Source of the DNA: Siphonodentalium dalli
Taxonomy: Eukaryota; Mollusca; Scaphopoda; Gadilida; Siphonodentaliidae
DNA length: 64,000 nucleotides
Direction of reading: 5' to 3'
Assembly: GCA_032622095.1 (NCBI GenBank)
Contig: CP136068.1
Span: 128,719,989-128,783,988 of the forward strand
Shown: positions 1 through 11,235 of the stretch, in pieces
Position numbering within the stretch: position 1 is the stretch's first letter
Layout: each line of letters begins with the position of its first letter
Position numbers and translations under genes: made by a program
Notes under the pieces: generated by a model
Databases searched by the model: none
Seen by the model: only the letters and a program-made list of their open reading frames with translations
What the model was told of the DNA's origin: nothing

Positions 1-203
1 ACAATTTATATAGTGTTGATACAATTACAAATATATACAGTGATTAATCACTATCACGGGTTGCGATCGAAGCACATACTTTGCATAATGCATGTCTATT
101 CTGAACGCATGCATTCAAAATTACCTACATTGGCAACCTTGTGCTTCAATTTTTGTGATATAAGGTCATTTGGCATGTGTTATCTAATGCAAAAAACGAG
201 ACA

Positions 204-319
204 ACACCAAAGTAACACCGATTCGAAAATATCTGAATCAGCGGACCGATTCGGTGTCGACCTCGAATCGGGTGCCCGATATCGACATCGAATCAAATAT
301 CGAATATTCGCAGATCCCT
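204..319. mobile_element. Right-end fragment of a hAT-like family F element
   Basis: This stretch is rich in TCGAATC/GATTCGA motifs and ends in CGAATATTCGCAGATCCCTA. It closely matches the right end of the complete family F element at 54022-55114. No left terminus (TAGGGYCCTGCGAA) is visible, so the copy is truncated or starts outside the window. Confidence 0.6.
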
Positions 320-567
320 AAACTGAATCTATTTTAAATCAACAAAATATTGGGATATACCTAAACATATCTGATTTTGTTAAACATATGCCTTTGAATT
401 ACGAAAAAAGAAAGTTAGATACGGTCAATATAAACTTACACGAGCTCATTCTACATGTACATTCTACAGCTACATGTACATTATATTTGTTATGTTCGGT
501 ATATACACATACATGTACATGTATCTTCAAAATATATTTGTCTGTGATTTGAATAACGCAAACAAGT

Positions 568-827
568 TTAATCCTTTCATGATGGGAGCTGCGCTGGTGC
601 AGCCTTAAAGATCTTGTGCCAGTTCATTTTCTTATATGGGAGTACAATCCTCGCATATATAAGAGAATGCACTGACTTGCAAGGTCAAGGTAATTATTTG
701 ATAGGCCAATTCATTCTCTGATATATGTGAGGCTCCCTATGGGAGACTCGCACATACATGTATAAGAGAATGCATTGGCACAGAGTTTTCACAAAATTTC
801 AAGAAGCTCCAGTCATGGAAGGGTTAA
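568..827. mobile_element. Family B1 TTAA element (hairpin MITE)
   Basis: TTAA lies at both ends. The left end reads TTAATCCTTTCATGATGGGA and the right end reads AGTCATGGAAGGGTTAA. Inside are two 60-70-bp near-perfect hairpins built on ATTCTCTTATATATGCGAG and its complement. There is no transposase, so it is non-autonomous. The TTAA target and CCCTTT-like end resemble piggyBac-type elements, an inference from the ends only. Confidence 0.75.
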
Positions 828-1417
828 CATGGGCTTTTTCCTATAAAGATTGATTGATTGATTACGTGCAACTGCCATGGTCACTGTCCCAAGCAAAGTT
901 CAGCTTCATAAATCTGATCAGTGATATTTAGAAAGGCAGCCAATATTTTAAATCGATCAATACTGTGTTAACAAAGCCTGCCGTTGAGTTCGATGTCAGC
1001 ATATTATCTATGTTATGGCTCTACTTTACACTATGAATTATTCCAAATGAATTGAGTCTATGTACAGACCAGTGATTCATTGATAGTAAACACAAAGTTT
1101 GATATTGATTGCCAAAGTAAATGTCATTACTTCCATTTCTTCTGAGAAGATCATTTTACTTTCTGTTATCTCTACAGTGACTGGATATTTTTCTGTAATA
1201 TTTAGCAGGTTATTCATTTTTATGTACAGTAAGTACCTTTCTAAAAATCAAACTCTAATCACTCATGTATACATATAATATTAGTTTGTATTACATGTAG
1301 TATAGCTTGCAGAGGGTCATACCGTCTTTTGATTGGATGAAGCAGGATCATGTGTTACATGTAGATAGTACTTGTAGTTTTGACCATTGCCCAGCAATTG
1401 AACTATCACCTGGGCTT
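828..1417. other. Intergenic, no feature recognised
   Basis: AT-rich sequence between a B1 element and a C element. I see no coding potential, RNA gene or repeat with identifiable ends. Confidence 0.5.
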
Positions 1418-1872
1418 CAAGTCTGAGTTTAGTGTGCCTGTCATTGCAGAATGAGGTCCCCAGAGGGTGAATTTAGTGACACTCTCCAGCATAGTGGGCT
1501 AGCATCACTGAATTCACCCACTGGGAACCTCATTTTGCATGGCCTCATCTGCTATGGATGGATAAAGTTTATTTATTATAAAATTTTTATAGAAACTTCT
1601 TCACATAGATTCAATTTCTTTTTTAGTTTAGTTTCTCCCCGAATTGGCAGACGACACATTGCATAATCGAGGTGCCCAATGGGTGTACATCACATTCACT
1701 ATTTGGGAACTTAAATCTGAGTCTAGGTATCCCATAGCCGATGAGGCCATGCAGAATGAGTTCCCCAGAGGGTGAATTTGGTGATGCTAGCCCACTATGT
1801 TGGATAGCATCACTAAATTCACCCTCTGGGAACCTCATTCTATAAATGATAGGCACACTAAACTCAGGATTG
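1418..1872. mobile_element. Family C hAT-like MITE
   Basis: It is bounded by CAAGTCTGAGTTTAGTG and its inverted partner ending CTCAGGATTG. The flanking octamers CTGGGCTT (1410-1417) and CTGGACTT (1873-1880) agree at 7 of 8 positions, as an aged 8-bp target duplication would. Inside are paired hairpins of AATGAGGTCCCCAGAGGGTG type at each end. Short open frames here are translations of these hairpins. Confidence 0.75.
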
Positions 1873-2696
1873 CTGGACTTTATATGGTCTTCTATAAACT
1901 ACACTGTATTTATCCATCACAGCGAGATTTGTGCCATTTATAATTCAACACCTACTTCCTGCCTTGTGGCGGAATAGCTGTTTATAGACCTTTTTTCTCT
2001 CGATGGTGTCTTCTGAAATAGAACTGCAATGATTCATCATGAATTCAATGCATCGTGATATACTTATACATGATACATGTACATCATATCGTATCGCGTC
2101 AGTAACAAAACTAACAATGTACATGTAGGATTTTAACGGTGGAAGTCACACATAATGCATAGATTTCTATTGTGTACAGCTCAACGGTTCTGGCAACCTA
2201 TTAATTTGTATTTTAACAAGAACTGACCTTTTTCTGTATTAGGCATAGATATTCATGCACATATGTACATACAGTAGGTCATTATACTTCAGGGAATTTA
2301 TTGGGTGATTTCAATATTGATGCAGCTATATTGATAACATTTAAGGGATGCATTTAAATTTCTATACTACATGTACCAGTATAATATAAGACTGCAGAGA
2401 CAACACAAACAATTTCTCTATTGATTCTTCCACTCAGTCCTTACATTTACATGTTGCCATTTGTATCTTGCCTTTCTAATTTTCTGTGGTGGACATGATA
2501 CATATCTAATCATCAGCATTGTATCATCTCGTGGAAAACTGTATCATTGCAGCCCTATTCTATAGCAAGCAGGATTATATTTACTGCCACCTCAGTCAAA
2601 AGTCCTGCTTGCTGTTGAAAAGACACCACTTTTGGGAAATAGTTCTCACTATTCCACCCCAACTTGTCCCCAAAGCAGGCAATAGGTGTACATGTA

Positions 2697-2892
2697 CAGT
2701 AATGCTTTAAATAATCGACTCCTTAACCACAGCGGAATTATGGGTAATTTTTCAGGATTTAGTCGGAAATATGGCTTCTTGCCCTTCATCGGAAAGCTCT
2801 CAGTGAGCAAGAAGCCATATTTCCGACTAAATCCTGAAAAATTATCCATAATTCTGCTGTGGTTAAGGAGTCGATTATTTAGATCATTACTG
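2697..2892. mobile_element. Family A TA-flanked palindromic MITE
   Basis: Long near-perfect inverted repeat starting CAGTAATG and ending CATTACTG. It has TA on both sides (2695-2696, 2893-2894). Arms of about 95 bp carry TTAACCACAGC and GGATTTAGTCGGAAATATGG. The TA target and CAGT terminus are typical of the Tc1/mariner/pogo superfamily. No coding capacity. Confidence 0.8.
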
Positions 2893-2944
2893 TATACTAT
2901 TGGGGGGAATGAGAGCCCATGTGGTAGATTGTTTGACTTTGAAC

Positions 2945-3000
2945 CTTTCTTTACTAAATCTTATTGATGAGTATTTCCCTTAGGAAATGTTCACATGTGG
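2945..3000. mobile_element. Family B4 fragment
   Basis: Matches the B4 left module (ACTAAAT, TTGATGAGTA, TTCCCTTAGGAAATGTTCA) but lacks both complete ends. Confidence 0.45.
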
Positions 3001-3070
3001 CAGTCGCTGTGTAAATATTGAAGGCCAGAGAGGTCTAGATCTCTTGGTCACAGTCATTAGACAATTTGTG

Positions 3071-3150
3071 TGATCAGCGAAGTTAAGCAACGTTGAGTTT
3101 TGTTAGTCCTTTGATGGGTGACCGGCTTGAGATTTTGGGGGCTGCCGACT
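3071..3150 (+). pseudogene. 5S rRNA-like segment, unit 1
   Basis: TGATCAGCGAAGTTAAGCAA corresponds to the 5S box A region. GATGGGTGACCGGCTTGAGA (3113-3132) corresponds to box C. The spacing between them is close to that of real 5S genes, but the 5' third of 5S is not recognisable, so it is not a functional 5S gene. Confidence 0.55.
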
Positions 3151-3380
3151 TTGGGTGCGCCTCCCGCACTTCTCTCTCTCATTCTGTTACACTGTTGGCT
3201 CGTCTGCTCCTCAGAGATTGTGTCATGATGCATTCTTTCATGGGGGAGGACTCGCGTGAGATTCGGTGAATTTCAAAAAGAATAGGGGAGTAATGTAGTG
3301 GTCGCTGTGTAAATATAGAAGGCCAATGACTCTCTGCTCGAGGGGTCTAGATCTCTTGGTCACAATCGTTGGACGCTTTG

Positions 3381-3450
3381 TGTAATCACCGGTTAAGCTT
3401 GGTTAGTCCTTGGTTGGGTGACCGCTTGGGATTCCGAGTGCTGCCAACTG
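3381..3450 (+). pseudogene. 5S rRNA-like segment, unit 2
   Basis: AATCACCGGTTAAGC, GGTTAGTCCTTGGTTGGGTG and ACCGCTTGGGA follow the 5S box A/IE/box C order, with a deletion after box A. It is the partner of the unit at 3071-3150. Confidence 0.5.
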
Positions 3451-3611
3451 TACCTGTAGTAGTAACCTGAATTACCAGAAAATTGGATGACTCCCTCAAG
3501 ATGAAGTCAACATTACATGTACCGGTACTTATTTTGGCAGAATGCCAATGATATACCGGTGATGGGAATAAGTGGAATAAATGCAGCAATTTTTTTGATG
3601 CTCCCGAGAGT

Positions 3612-3975
3612 TTAAAGACATATTATGGACTTGTTCGGGTGCGTGAAATTGATGTCAGTACTCAGGCGCTATCCAATCTGGGGAATGTAGCATTCTACTA
3701 ACATCGGTGAAAATTCCAAAGAAATCGATGATACCATTCCAAATAAAACATTGTTTGAACTACGCTCAATTGTAAATATTCGGGACGCAACTACATGTAC
3801 ATGTATCGGTGATAAATTAACATAAATGATTTTGTCATAGACAGTCATTTAATTTAATTAATATATAAGAATGACTGAGTGTGTTGTCAATTTGGATTAT
3901 TATTCATAAAAAATAACTACTTTGATCAAGATTATGCTAAAATTCTATTTGATCACCCTGCAGGAATTTTCCCAT
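3612..3975. mobile_element. Family D TTAA element, right end decayed
   Basis: Starts TTAAAGACATATTATG, followed by the D-family signature (TTGTTCGGGTGCGTGAAA, then TTAATATATAAGAATGA). The right TTAA seen in intact copies (9492-9870, 18462-18841) is missing. Confidence 0.65.
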
Positions 3976-4064
3976 TACTATAATACTGCATATACATGTA
4001 TTGCATCCATTTGGACAGATCGATACCATATGTGTGTTGACAATGATGTCTCTGAGATAAGCTA

Positions 4065-4240
4065 CAGTAATGCCCTAATTAATTGACTCCATAACCACAG
4101 CAGAATTATGGGTAATTTTTCAGGATTTAGTCGGGGAGAGCTTTCCGATGAATGGCAACAAGCCATATTTCCGACTAAATCCTGAAAAATTACCCATAAT
4201 TCTTCTGTGGTTATGGAGTCGATTAATTAGGGCATTACTG
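4065..4240. mobile_element. Family A TA-flanked palindromic MITE
   Basis: CAGTAATGCCCTAATTAATT to GGCATTACTG with TA at 4063-4064 and 4241-4242. Arms are near-perfect inverted repeats. Confidence 0.8.
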
Positions 4241-4798
4241 TAGTATGCCTCACTTCTGGGACTATGTTTTGTATGTGTTATTATATTGTACTCCTTAGAG
4301 TTTAATGCTACCGGTACATACAGAATATCCATGTAATGCATCCATTTGGACAGGTCGATCCCTGGTATGTATGTTGACAATGACGTCTCTGAGATAAGCT
4401 AGTATGCCTCACTTCTGGCAGTTTGTTTTACCAGTGTTATTATTTTTGCCGATAATGCTCAAATAAAGTATCGCGTAATTCTAGTTATCGCACCAGGGCC
4501 TAATGGAAATAATCAATGCGAGCCATTATGTTTCACTGTGAAATTAGTACTCGTTATCTTCATCCTCATGTTTGTAGAGAAATAAGATACGATGCCTGTT
4601 TATTAATTTATACTATGACATTGTTTTTTTTTGCACATGATTTACCTTTGATTTACATTTGATCTTCAGCCAAATTTTAAGCAGTACTGCTTGTCGAGGC
4701 CATGTGTTGCCTTCGTGAGTAAATGTTTTTTTTTTTTGGTGGTTGTGCGCTCACTCTCCTCTGAAATTTATTTGGCTTGTTTCTCCAACAGTCATTTA

Positions 4799-4941
4799 CA
4801 GTAACGCCCTAAGTAATCGACCCTTTAACCACAGCAGGGAGCTTTCCGATGAATGGCAACAAGCCATATTTCCGACTAAATCCTGAAAAGTTACCCATAA
4901 TTCTGCTGTGGTTAAAGGGTCGATTACTTAGGGTGTTACTG
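4799..4941. mobile_element. Family A MITE, shortened left arm
   Basis: CAGTAACGCCCTAAGTAATC to GTGTTACTG with flanking TA. The left arm jumps from CCACAGCAGG straight into AGCTTTCCGATGAATGG, so about 50 bp of that arm is deleted. Confidence 0.75.
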
Positions 4942-5477
4942 TAGGTTTGATTTAAAATCATTTAAGGAGCCTGCTAAAACACATTCATTTGTTACCGGTA
5001 GTTTGTACCAGTTATTGGTGCATCTAGAAACAAAATTGTTGCTGCCTTTCCTTGTGTTGTAATGTTTCTTTTGTATCTTCTTATTGTTTCCTCTTGTGTG
5101 GGAGTCCTCTGTTATTTGTAGTGATGTAATGACACCTCATCTGTTTTATGAACAACTTTATACATCTACTCCACATTGCTCCTTTCTCTACGGTATTCTA
5201 GTGTAGGTAATCCCAAAATTTTGATTCAATCTTCATAAGGTTTGTCCTTCATGGTCTTTGTTCATTATAGCTGCTCGCCTCTGGACATTTTCTATGGATA
5301 TTATGTCGTTCAAGTAAGTAGGTGACCATATTGAAGAGTCATATTCAAGTGTTGGTTTGATAAAGAATTTATATACATGTAGTGTCAGAAACACATGGCA
5401 GAATTTTATTGCCAAACTATATCCATATACTACATTTGTATATCCATACTATATTTACACTCATTTTACTTCAATTC

Positions 5478-5570
5478 TTAACCCTTTCTTATACTAAATA
5501 CTCATTGATGAGTAGTTATCCCTTAACATTAGGAAATGCATGTTCAGATAATATGTTCAACAAATTTAAT
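5478..5570. mobile_element. Family B4 left-end fragment
   Basis: Starts TTAACCCTTTCTTATACT and continues ACTCATTGATGAGTA, the left module of family B4. The right end is absent. Confidence 0.5.
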
Positions 5571-5633
5571 ACTTTAATACAAGATTCAGTAATCAAAGGA
5601 GTAATTTGTCGATGCAAAAATAATGTAGCAATA

Positions 5634-5831
5634 CAGTATTGCCAGAAGTACATTGTATAAGACCCTTTAACCACAGCAGAATTATGGGAAATTTTTCAGG
5701 ATTTAGTCGGAAATATGGCTTGTTGCCATTCATCGGAAAGCTCTCACCGAGCCATATTTCCGACTAAATCCTGAAAAATTACCCATAATTCTGCTGTGGT
5801 TAAGAAATCGATTATTTTTGGCATTACATTG
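5634..5831. mobile_element. Family A MITE with altered left tip
   Basis: Right end CATTACATTG followed by TA. The arms from TTAACCACAGCAGAATTATG inward pair with each other. The left tip (CAGTATTGCC) is separated from its arm by a short unrelated stretch. Confidence 0.65.
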
Positions 5832-5939
5832 TAGCTTTGGCTAATCTGAATGAACTGAGGAAAAGTCGTTACCTGTATAAAACATCCAAGAACGTACCGG
5901 TATATTTTGTAAGACATTTTAATAATGGCTGTGTTGGTT

Positions 5940-6322
5940 GCAAGTCTCACGGCAGGCTAGCATCACCAAGTTAGTTCTCTGGAGTGGAGACCTCATTCTG
6001 CTTAGGCCTCATCTTCTGGGAAGTTTCTATTGTCTCATATTACATTATTTTTAGTTACTTTTTCCATTCTTGGAAGTTTCTATATCCCCTAATTTGCAGA
6101 AGATAAAATTCATAATTTAGGTGACAAATGGATGAACAACTGAGGAACTTCAATCTGACCGTAGGTCTCCCATAGCAGTTCAGGCCTAAGCAGGATGAGA
6201 TTCCCAGAGGACCCAGAGGGTGAATTTTGTGATGCTAGCCCACTGTGCGGATAGCATCACTAAATTCACCCTCTGCCACTGAGGCGCTGGGGACCTCATG
6301 TCAGACACACTAAATTCAGGCT
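5940..6322. mobile_element. Family C hAT-like MITE, left side deleted
   Basis: The outer left hairpin is missing; the copy runs from CAAGTCTCACGGCAGGCTAG through the middle to GACACACTAAATTCAGG. Inner segments match the C copies at 7771 and 11236. Confidence 0.6.
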
Positions 6323-6430
6323 GTGATGGTTGTTGCCAACCGACCATTACTAAGATGATATTCCTGTCATTTTTCAAACACCAGTGCAGCCATTTTAAAA
6401 TAATTAAAAATATATAAGTTCTTGGGACAT

Positions 6431-6683
6431 TTAACCCTTTCAATACTAATGGATTCTCCTACCCAGTTATAAAGTATACACCGGAACAGTCTATTATTCA
6501 TCTGGAGGGGTTTTTCAGAAAATATAAGCGGACAACATATAATAAACGTGTGCACAGAATGAGTCCTACCTGTATTTATTGGAGGGAAATTATCAGATAA
6601 CGACCTATGAACTTATTATGTGAACATTTCCAATGTGATAATACTTAGACTCATCAATGAGTGTTTAGTATAGAAAGGTTTAA
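6431..6683. mobile_element. Family B4 TTAA element, full length
   Basis: TTAACCCTTTCAATACTAAT to TAGTATAGAAAGGTTTAA, with TTAA at both ends and imperfect terminal inverted repeats. The interior has the AATAGACTGTTCC-type block and the hairpin of GTGAACATTTCC. No coding capacity. Confidence 0.7.
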
Positions 6684-7023
6684 TGCAGCTAGACAGACCA
6701 TTTTTTTTATTAAATTGCTTGGATTAATAACCAAACCCCAAAAATGACAACTTTCAAGAAAGATAAAGGTTCCTTTTCTTAACTGAGCATCATTTTGCCC
6801 CACCAACATTGGAGATCAATTCAGCAGGACCACCACATCATAGCAAATTAGCAGGACCACTTAACCAGGCGTGAACTAGTTAAATTGTCAGAGCTCCCCT
6901 TAGAAATACACGTACTTGTATCTATTAGCTAGCTGCTACCCTTTATGGGTCCAGTCTCAATATCATATCATGGTACATCATATAACTTGAAGTTAAATAC
7001 ATACATGTACTACTACCAGATAA

Positions 7024-7286
7024 TTAACCCTTCCATGACTGGAGATTCCTAAAACTTCGTGAAAACCATGTACCAATTTATTCACTTATACATGCGAGTC
7101 TCCCATAGGGAGCCTCGCATATATAAGAGAAAGCTTTAGCCTAACAAAATTTACCTTGACCTTGTATGCCAGTGCATTCTCTTATATATGCGAGGCCCCC
7201 TATGGGAGACTCGCATATATAAGAGAATACACTGGCACAGGATCTTTAATGCTGCACCAGCGCTGCTCCTGTCATGAAAGGGTTAA
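7024..7286. mobile_element. Family B1 TTAA element
   Basis: TTAACCCTTCCATGACTGG to GTCATGAAAGGGTTAA. The two terminal modules are unlike each other (GACTGGAGATTCC against AGCGCTGCTCC) outside the shared tip. Two internal ATATATGCGAG hairpins. Confidence 0.8.
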
Positions 7287-7770
7287 TGCATGAAATCCCA
7301 GCAGTTTCACGAAAAAAAAAACAATAATAATATAATTGACGATGTGGGCGCAATTGTTGATATTGTTCCATCAATTGAGGAGAACTCATTTGTGCAGCCC
7401 ACTTAGCCTAGCCTTCTTAACCCGGATGAATAGACCACAGCTTTGAATGTCATTTTACTTACAATTCCATGCACAGCTAGCTGTGGACGGGAGTACCTGT
7501 GTACAAAATGTCAATACTTCAATGGCTGGTACAAAAGAACCAGTGACGTATGGTGTACACATTCGCAGTACACACATGGCTGTTAGCTTCCTTTATTACT
7601 CTGTTTAAATGGAGAATTTATAACTATGGTTTAATGGTTTGTGCATTATTTATTTACCAGTATCTCTTCATCATGAATCATCATGGGGTAATGGTTTGTG
7701 GCCTACATGTATTTACAGTAGTTATCTTTTCATTAGGTCAGCCTTGTGTTGATGGACCGAAATACCTATG

Positions 7771-8203
7771 CAAGCCTTGAAATATTGTGTCTGTCATCTG
7801 CAGAATGAAGTCCCCAGAGGGTGAATTTAGTGATGCTACCCCACACAGTGCATGTGCTAGCATCACCAAATTCACTGTCTGGGAACCTCATTCTGGTTAT
7901 AGGCCTCAGCTTCCGGGAAGTATCAATTATAGTCTCAAATTAATATTGTTTTAGTTACTTTTTACCTTCTGTTCAGTTTCTATATCTCTAATTTGCAAAA
8001 GATAAAACGCATAATCGAGGTGACTAATGGGTGAAAATCTCCAACTGCAAGTGGAGAACTTCAATCTGATTCAAGAAGGTCTCCCATAGAGGCCAAAGCT
8101 GAATGAGGTCCATAGAGGGTGAATTTGGTGTGGGATAGCGTCACTAAATTCACCCTCTGGGGACCTCATTCTGCAAATGAAAGACACGCTATTTCAAAGC
8201 TTG
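7771..8203. mobile_element. Family C hAT-like MITE
   Basis: CAAGCCTTGAAATATTGTGT to ACACGCTATTTCAAAGCTTG are inverted ends. Paired GAGGGTGAATTTAGTGATG hairpins lie near both ends. The flanking octamers do not match, so no target duplication is claimed for this copy. Confidence 0.7.
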
Positions 8204-8548
8204 TATGAATAGCATCTGCATCTTATTGGCTTTACATAATTATCCAAGCCAAAGAATGTTTAGAAATATTAAATGGCCCTTGTACCACACTTGTTATATC
8301 ACCTGCTGGGGTCTGCTATTTTTAATCAAAACAGTTTTAGAGCATGTAAGTTAATAATATTATGTACATATATAGAGACCTAGCTGTGTTCTTATCACTA
8401 TAATCTTAATCATTTTAATTGGCAATTTTTCAAATACTCACTGGTCAAAAATTGTGTTATTACTTTATATTTTGTTGGCTGCATGGCTTGTATACATTTA
8501 CATTGATGGTCTTACCATACTTCATGTTATGTTATAATTGTAAGCATT

Positions 8549-8957
8549 TTAACCCATTGGCATGTAGAACAACATTTATATCATCATACAGTTGATGGGT
8601 GGAACGACATTTATGTAGTTGTACGGTTAACAGGTGGAACGACATTTACATGTATATTGTCGTACAGTTGACAGGTGGAATGACATTAATGCCGTTTATG
8701 GTAGATTGAAGGTAAAATTATGCTGTAAATTATGTGTACTGTACATACATGCAACTTCGAAAAATCATCTCATAAAAGTAAATGTGGATGGATATTATAT
8801 TTAGTATTTACATTGATCCGTACTTTTAATAATGTTGTTTATCAGATTTATTTGTTACAATAGGCTAATGTTACAATATTACTCAGTTTATTTGCAAAAA
8901 TATATTCGCCCATGGATATGATGTCATATATAACGTACTCACCCGCCAAAGTGTTAA
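8549..8957. mobile_element. Family G TTAA element
   Basis: TTAACCCATTGGC to CGCCAAAGTGTTAA, TTAA on both ends. An inverted partial copy at 19782-19930 matches the right end, through CATATCCATGG and TTTGCAAATAAACTGAGTAA. A minisatellite lies inside its left part. Confidence 0.6.
8567..8690. repeat. Minisatellite, four units of about 37 bp
   Basis: GAACRACATTTAY recurs at 8567, 8602, 8637 and 8678, each followed by a TGTACRGTTRACAGGTG-like stretch. It lies inside the family G element. Confidence 0.65.
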
Positions 8958-9491
8958 GAACATGTCAATGGATTTATTCTATAACAAATAAATTATTGTT
9001 ATTATCAAGCCACCTCATTTATTATTTATTGTATCTCATTTAATCTTTCAGACTATCATAAGCTGTAGCACTCCCACAGCACTTGGAAAAATTCACTCCA
9101 TCAGGTCTATTTGCTGCTCTAGTATTTAGTCCTCCATCCAATCGGGTGACAACTACCAACATTTTAACTCAAATTCAATGCCACAAATGACTCACTTATC
9201 TTACAAAATATTATATAAACCACAATTAACACTCATACCCCTTTATAAAAGTAAAGGATATGAAATATATCCCATTAAAAATCATCTTATATTAAAAAAA
9301 TTAGGTACTAACTACATGTACATGTATGTTGACTGAGCTAAATAAATGTGTTGAAATATGCTCATAATCTACTGAAATAAGATTTAGTACTTTTCTGATT
9401 CTATTTTAATTTCTACTGCAAAACAAAAGGTTGAAAAAGAAAGTTTCTAGGTACATGTTATATACACATAACAGTATCTCTAGATCTGCCA
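8958..9491. other. Intergenic, no feature recognised
   Basis: AT-rich, with several short A and T runs. No open frame or identifiable repeat end. Confidence 0.5.
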
Positions 9492-9870
9492 TTAAAGTTA
9501 TATGTATGTGAAACACTCCGATAGGGTGATTAAATAGAAATGGAGAATAATCTTTCTCAAAGTAGTTATTTTTACGAATATTAATCCAAATTTACAACAC
9601 ACCTCGTCATTCTTATATATTAATTAAATGCAATCGCTTTCGATGGCGAAATCATTTGCGTTGGGTTTATCGCCAATAGTTGCTTCCAGAATCGAGTTGT
9701 AAATATTTGCAATTGTGTATAGTTCAGACAATGTTTTCTATGGAGTGGTATGGTCGATTTGTTTGAGATTTTCGACGATGTCACTAGAATGCTGCATTCC
9801 TCCAGTTGGCATAGCGCCTGAATACTAACTTATCAGTTTCACACACCCGAAGTCCATAATATTTCTTTAA
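9492..9870. mobile_element. Family D TTAA element, full length (reverse orientation)
   Basis: TTAA at 9492-9495 and 9867-9870. The right end read on the minus strand is TTAAAGAAATATTATGGACT, matching the D copies at 3612 and 18462. The terminal inverted repeats are weak; the TTAA boundaries and the matching outline of the copies define the unit. Confidence 0.75.
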
Positions 9871-10473
9871 CATAATGAACTCAAAATTAAGTACGGTACC
9901 CGATGTTTGTTTACAGAACTACAGGTGTGAGCCGTTAATACCTAATTCAAGTTAGCGTATTAGCCCTTTGATAACTACTAGTAGATGCTTGTTGCATGAT
10001 TACCAGGATACATGTATGAAATTACCAGGATGTTCAATACAGTAAGATGAAACTATCTTTGGACATTTTGCTTTTTGAACCTACTGGGTATATACCGGTA
10101 TATGAACATCCCCTACAAATAAATGAATTAGAATATAGTATATTTCTGCCTGTTGTCTGCTTATATTATTTGAACATCCCAGTAAATAAAGAATAGAATA
10201 TTCCAATGTACATGTATATCAGAGTTATTTGGAGGCACTGACTCAGTATGAGTGTTCATTGCTTCAATGTGGGTGAAAAAAATGCTCATTTCTTATCGAA
10301 ATGGCCATATTTCGATCGGAATGGCACAGTGAGATGTACATTAACGCAGATTGCAAATTGGTTCCGATTTCACCCATGTCGGGGTTCGAAACCATGCCAA
10401 CATTTTCTACCAGTAGCACTTAAACTGTAATGTTGGTTTCTGTGACCTAATAACCTAGGTTATGAGGACATAC
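9871..10473. other. Intergenic, no feature recognised
   Basis: Contains scattered ACATGTA and ACCGGTA palindromes and two similar GAACATCCC/AAATAAATGAAT-type stretches, related to the B4 interior but without ends. No gene seen. Confidence 0.45.
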
Positions 10474-10681
10474 TTAACCCTTCTTTAACCGTGTGCCAAT
10501 GCATTCTCTTATATATATGCAAGTATCCCATTGGGAGCCTCACATTTAATAGAGAATACACATTGGTCTAACAATATTTTTCTTATACATGTATATGTGA
10601 GACTCGCATATATAAGAGAATGTATTGGCACAGGATCTTTAATGCACTACCCCAGTTCAGCTCCCGTCATGAAAGGGTTAA
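10474..10681. mobile_element. Family B1 TTAA element, left module shortened
   Basis: TTAACCCTTCTTTAACC to CGTCATGAAAGGGTTAA. The left module runs directly into GTGTGCCAATGCATTCTC, so most of it is deleted; the hairpins are present. Confidence 0.7.
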
Positions 10682-10764
10682 AAAGGAAACCCTTTCACTG
10701 AGAATTGAGCTGTGCAGTACCAGTCTGAACATAGGTTCAAAGGTTAATTGACACAGATAGGATA

Positions 10765-11188
10765 CAGTAATGTTCTAAATAATCGACTCCTTAACCACAG
10801 CAGAATTATGGGTAACTTTTCAGGATTTAGTCGGAAATATGGCTTGTTGCCATTCAGCGGAAAGCTCAAAGCTCTCTGACTCAGCCTTTGTCATAACAGA
10901 TCTTTCCACAGCTATCAATCAAATAGTTATTAGCACATATATTCTACTAATCAACGACTTCTCCGGTCTTTTGCTGCATTAAAAATTCTGATGCCATATT
11001 TGTTCACACTAATTTGGATATCCGGTTATATTTTCTCTCAGTGTTAAATTGACTGTTTTCAAACAATGTTTTTTGTTGTCAAATCATAATGTTCCGATGA
11101 ATGGCAACAAGCCATATTTCCGACTAAATCCTGAAAAATTACCATAATTCTGCTGTGGTTAAGGAGTTGATTATTTAGGGCATTACTG
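10765..11188. mobile_element. Family A MITE interrupted by captured DNA
   Basis: Left arm starts CAGTAATGTTC at 10765 after TA. The right arm ends CATTACTG at 11188 before TA. Between the arms (about 10873-11092) lies non-A sequence that is the reverse complement of 12611-12815. Confidence 0.75.
10873..11092 (-). repeat. Inverted copy of 12611-12815 inside a family A element
   Basis: Reads CTCTGACTCAGCCTTTGTCA at its left and TTGTTGTCAAATCATAATG at its right. Both are complementary to the ends of 12611-12815. A 13-14-bp indel and scattered substitutions separate the copies. Confidence 0.75.
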
Positions 11189-11235
11189 TATACCGTTGTT
11201 AGAACATTCGGAAGTGAAAGGATTAGGTTTTCAAT

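Larger units (their letters stand above)
3003..3450 (+). repeat. 298-bp direct repeat carrying 5S rRNA-like segments
   Basis: GTCGCTGTGTAAATAT starts at 3003 and again at 3301. Each is followed by a shared TCTAGATCTCTTGGTCACA block and then a segment resembling the 3' two thirds of eukaryotic 5S rRNA. The second unit is shorter. It may be a decayed piece of a tandem 5S cluster or a dimer of a 5S-derived SINE. Confidence 0.55.

Noticed and set aside
1623-1856. Frames with MRSPEGEFSDAIPHSGLASPNS
   Set aside because: Translation of family C terminal hairpins; repeats with every C copy.
2686-2967. Recurrent frames with NFSGFSRKYGLLPFIGKL (also 4120-4380, 34688-34876, 46501-46722)
   Set aside because: Translation of the family A palindrome arm; appears wherever an A copy lies and has no start or splice context.
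3071-3150. Functional 5S rRNA gene
   Set aside because: The 5' third is not recognisable and several conserved positions are changed; only a 5S-like remnant is supported.
7771-8203. 8-bp target duplication for this family C copy
   Set aside because: Flanks TACCTATG and TATGAATA do not match; either mutated or rearranged.
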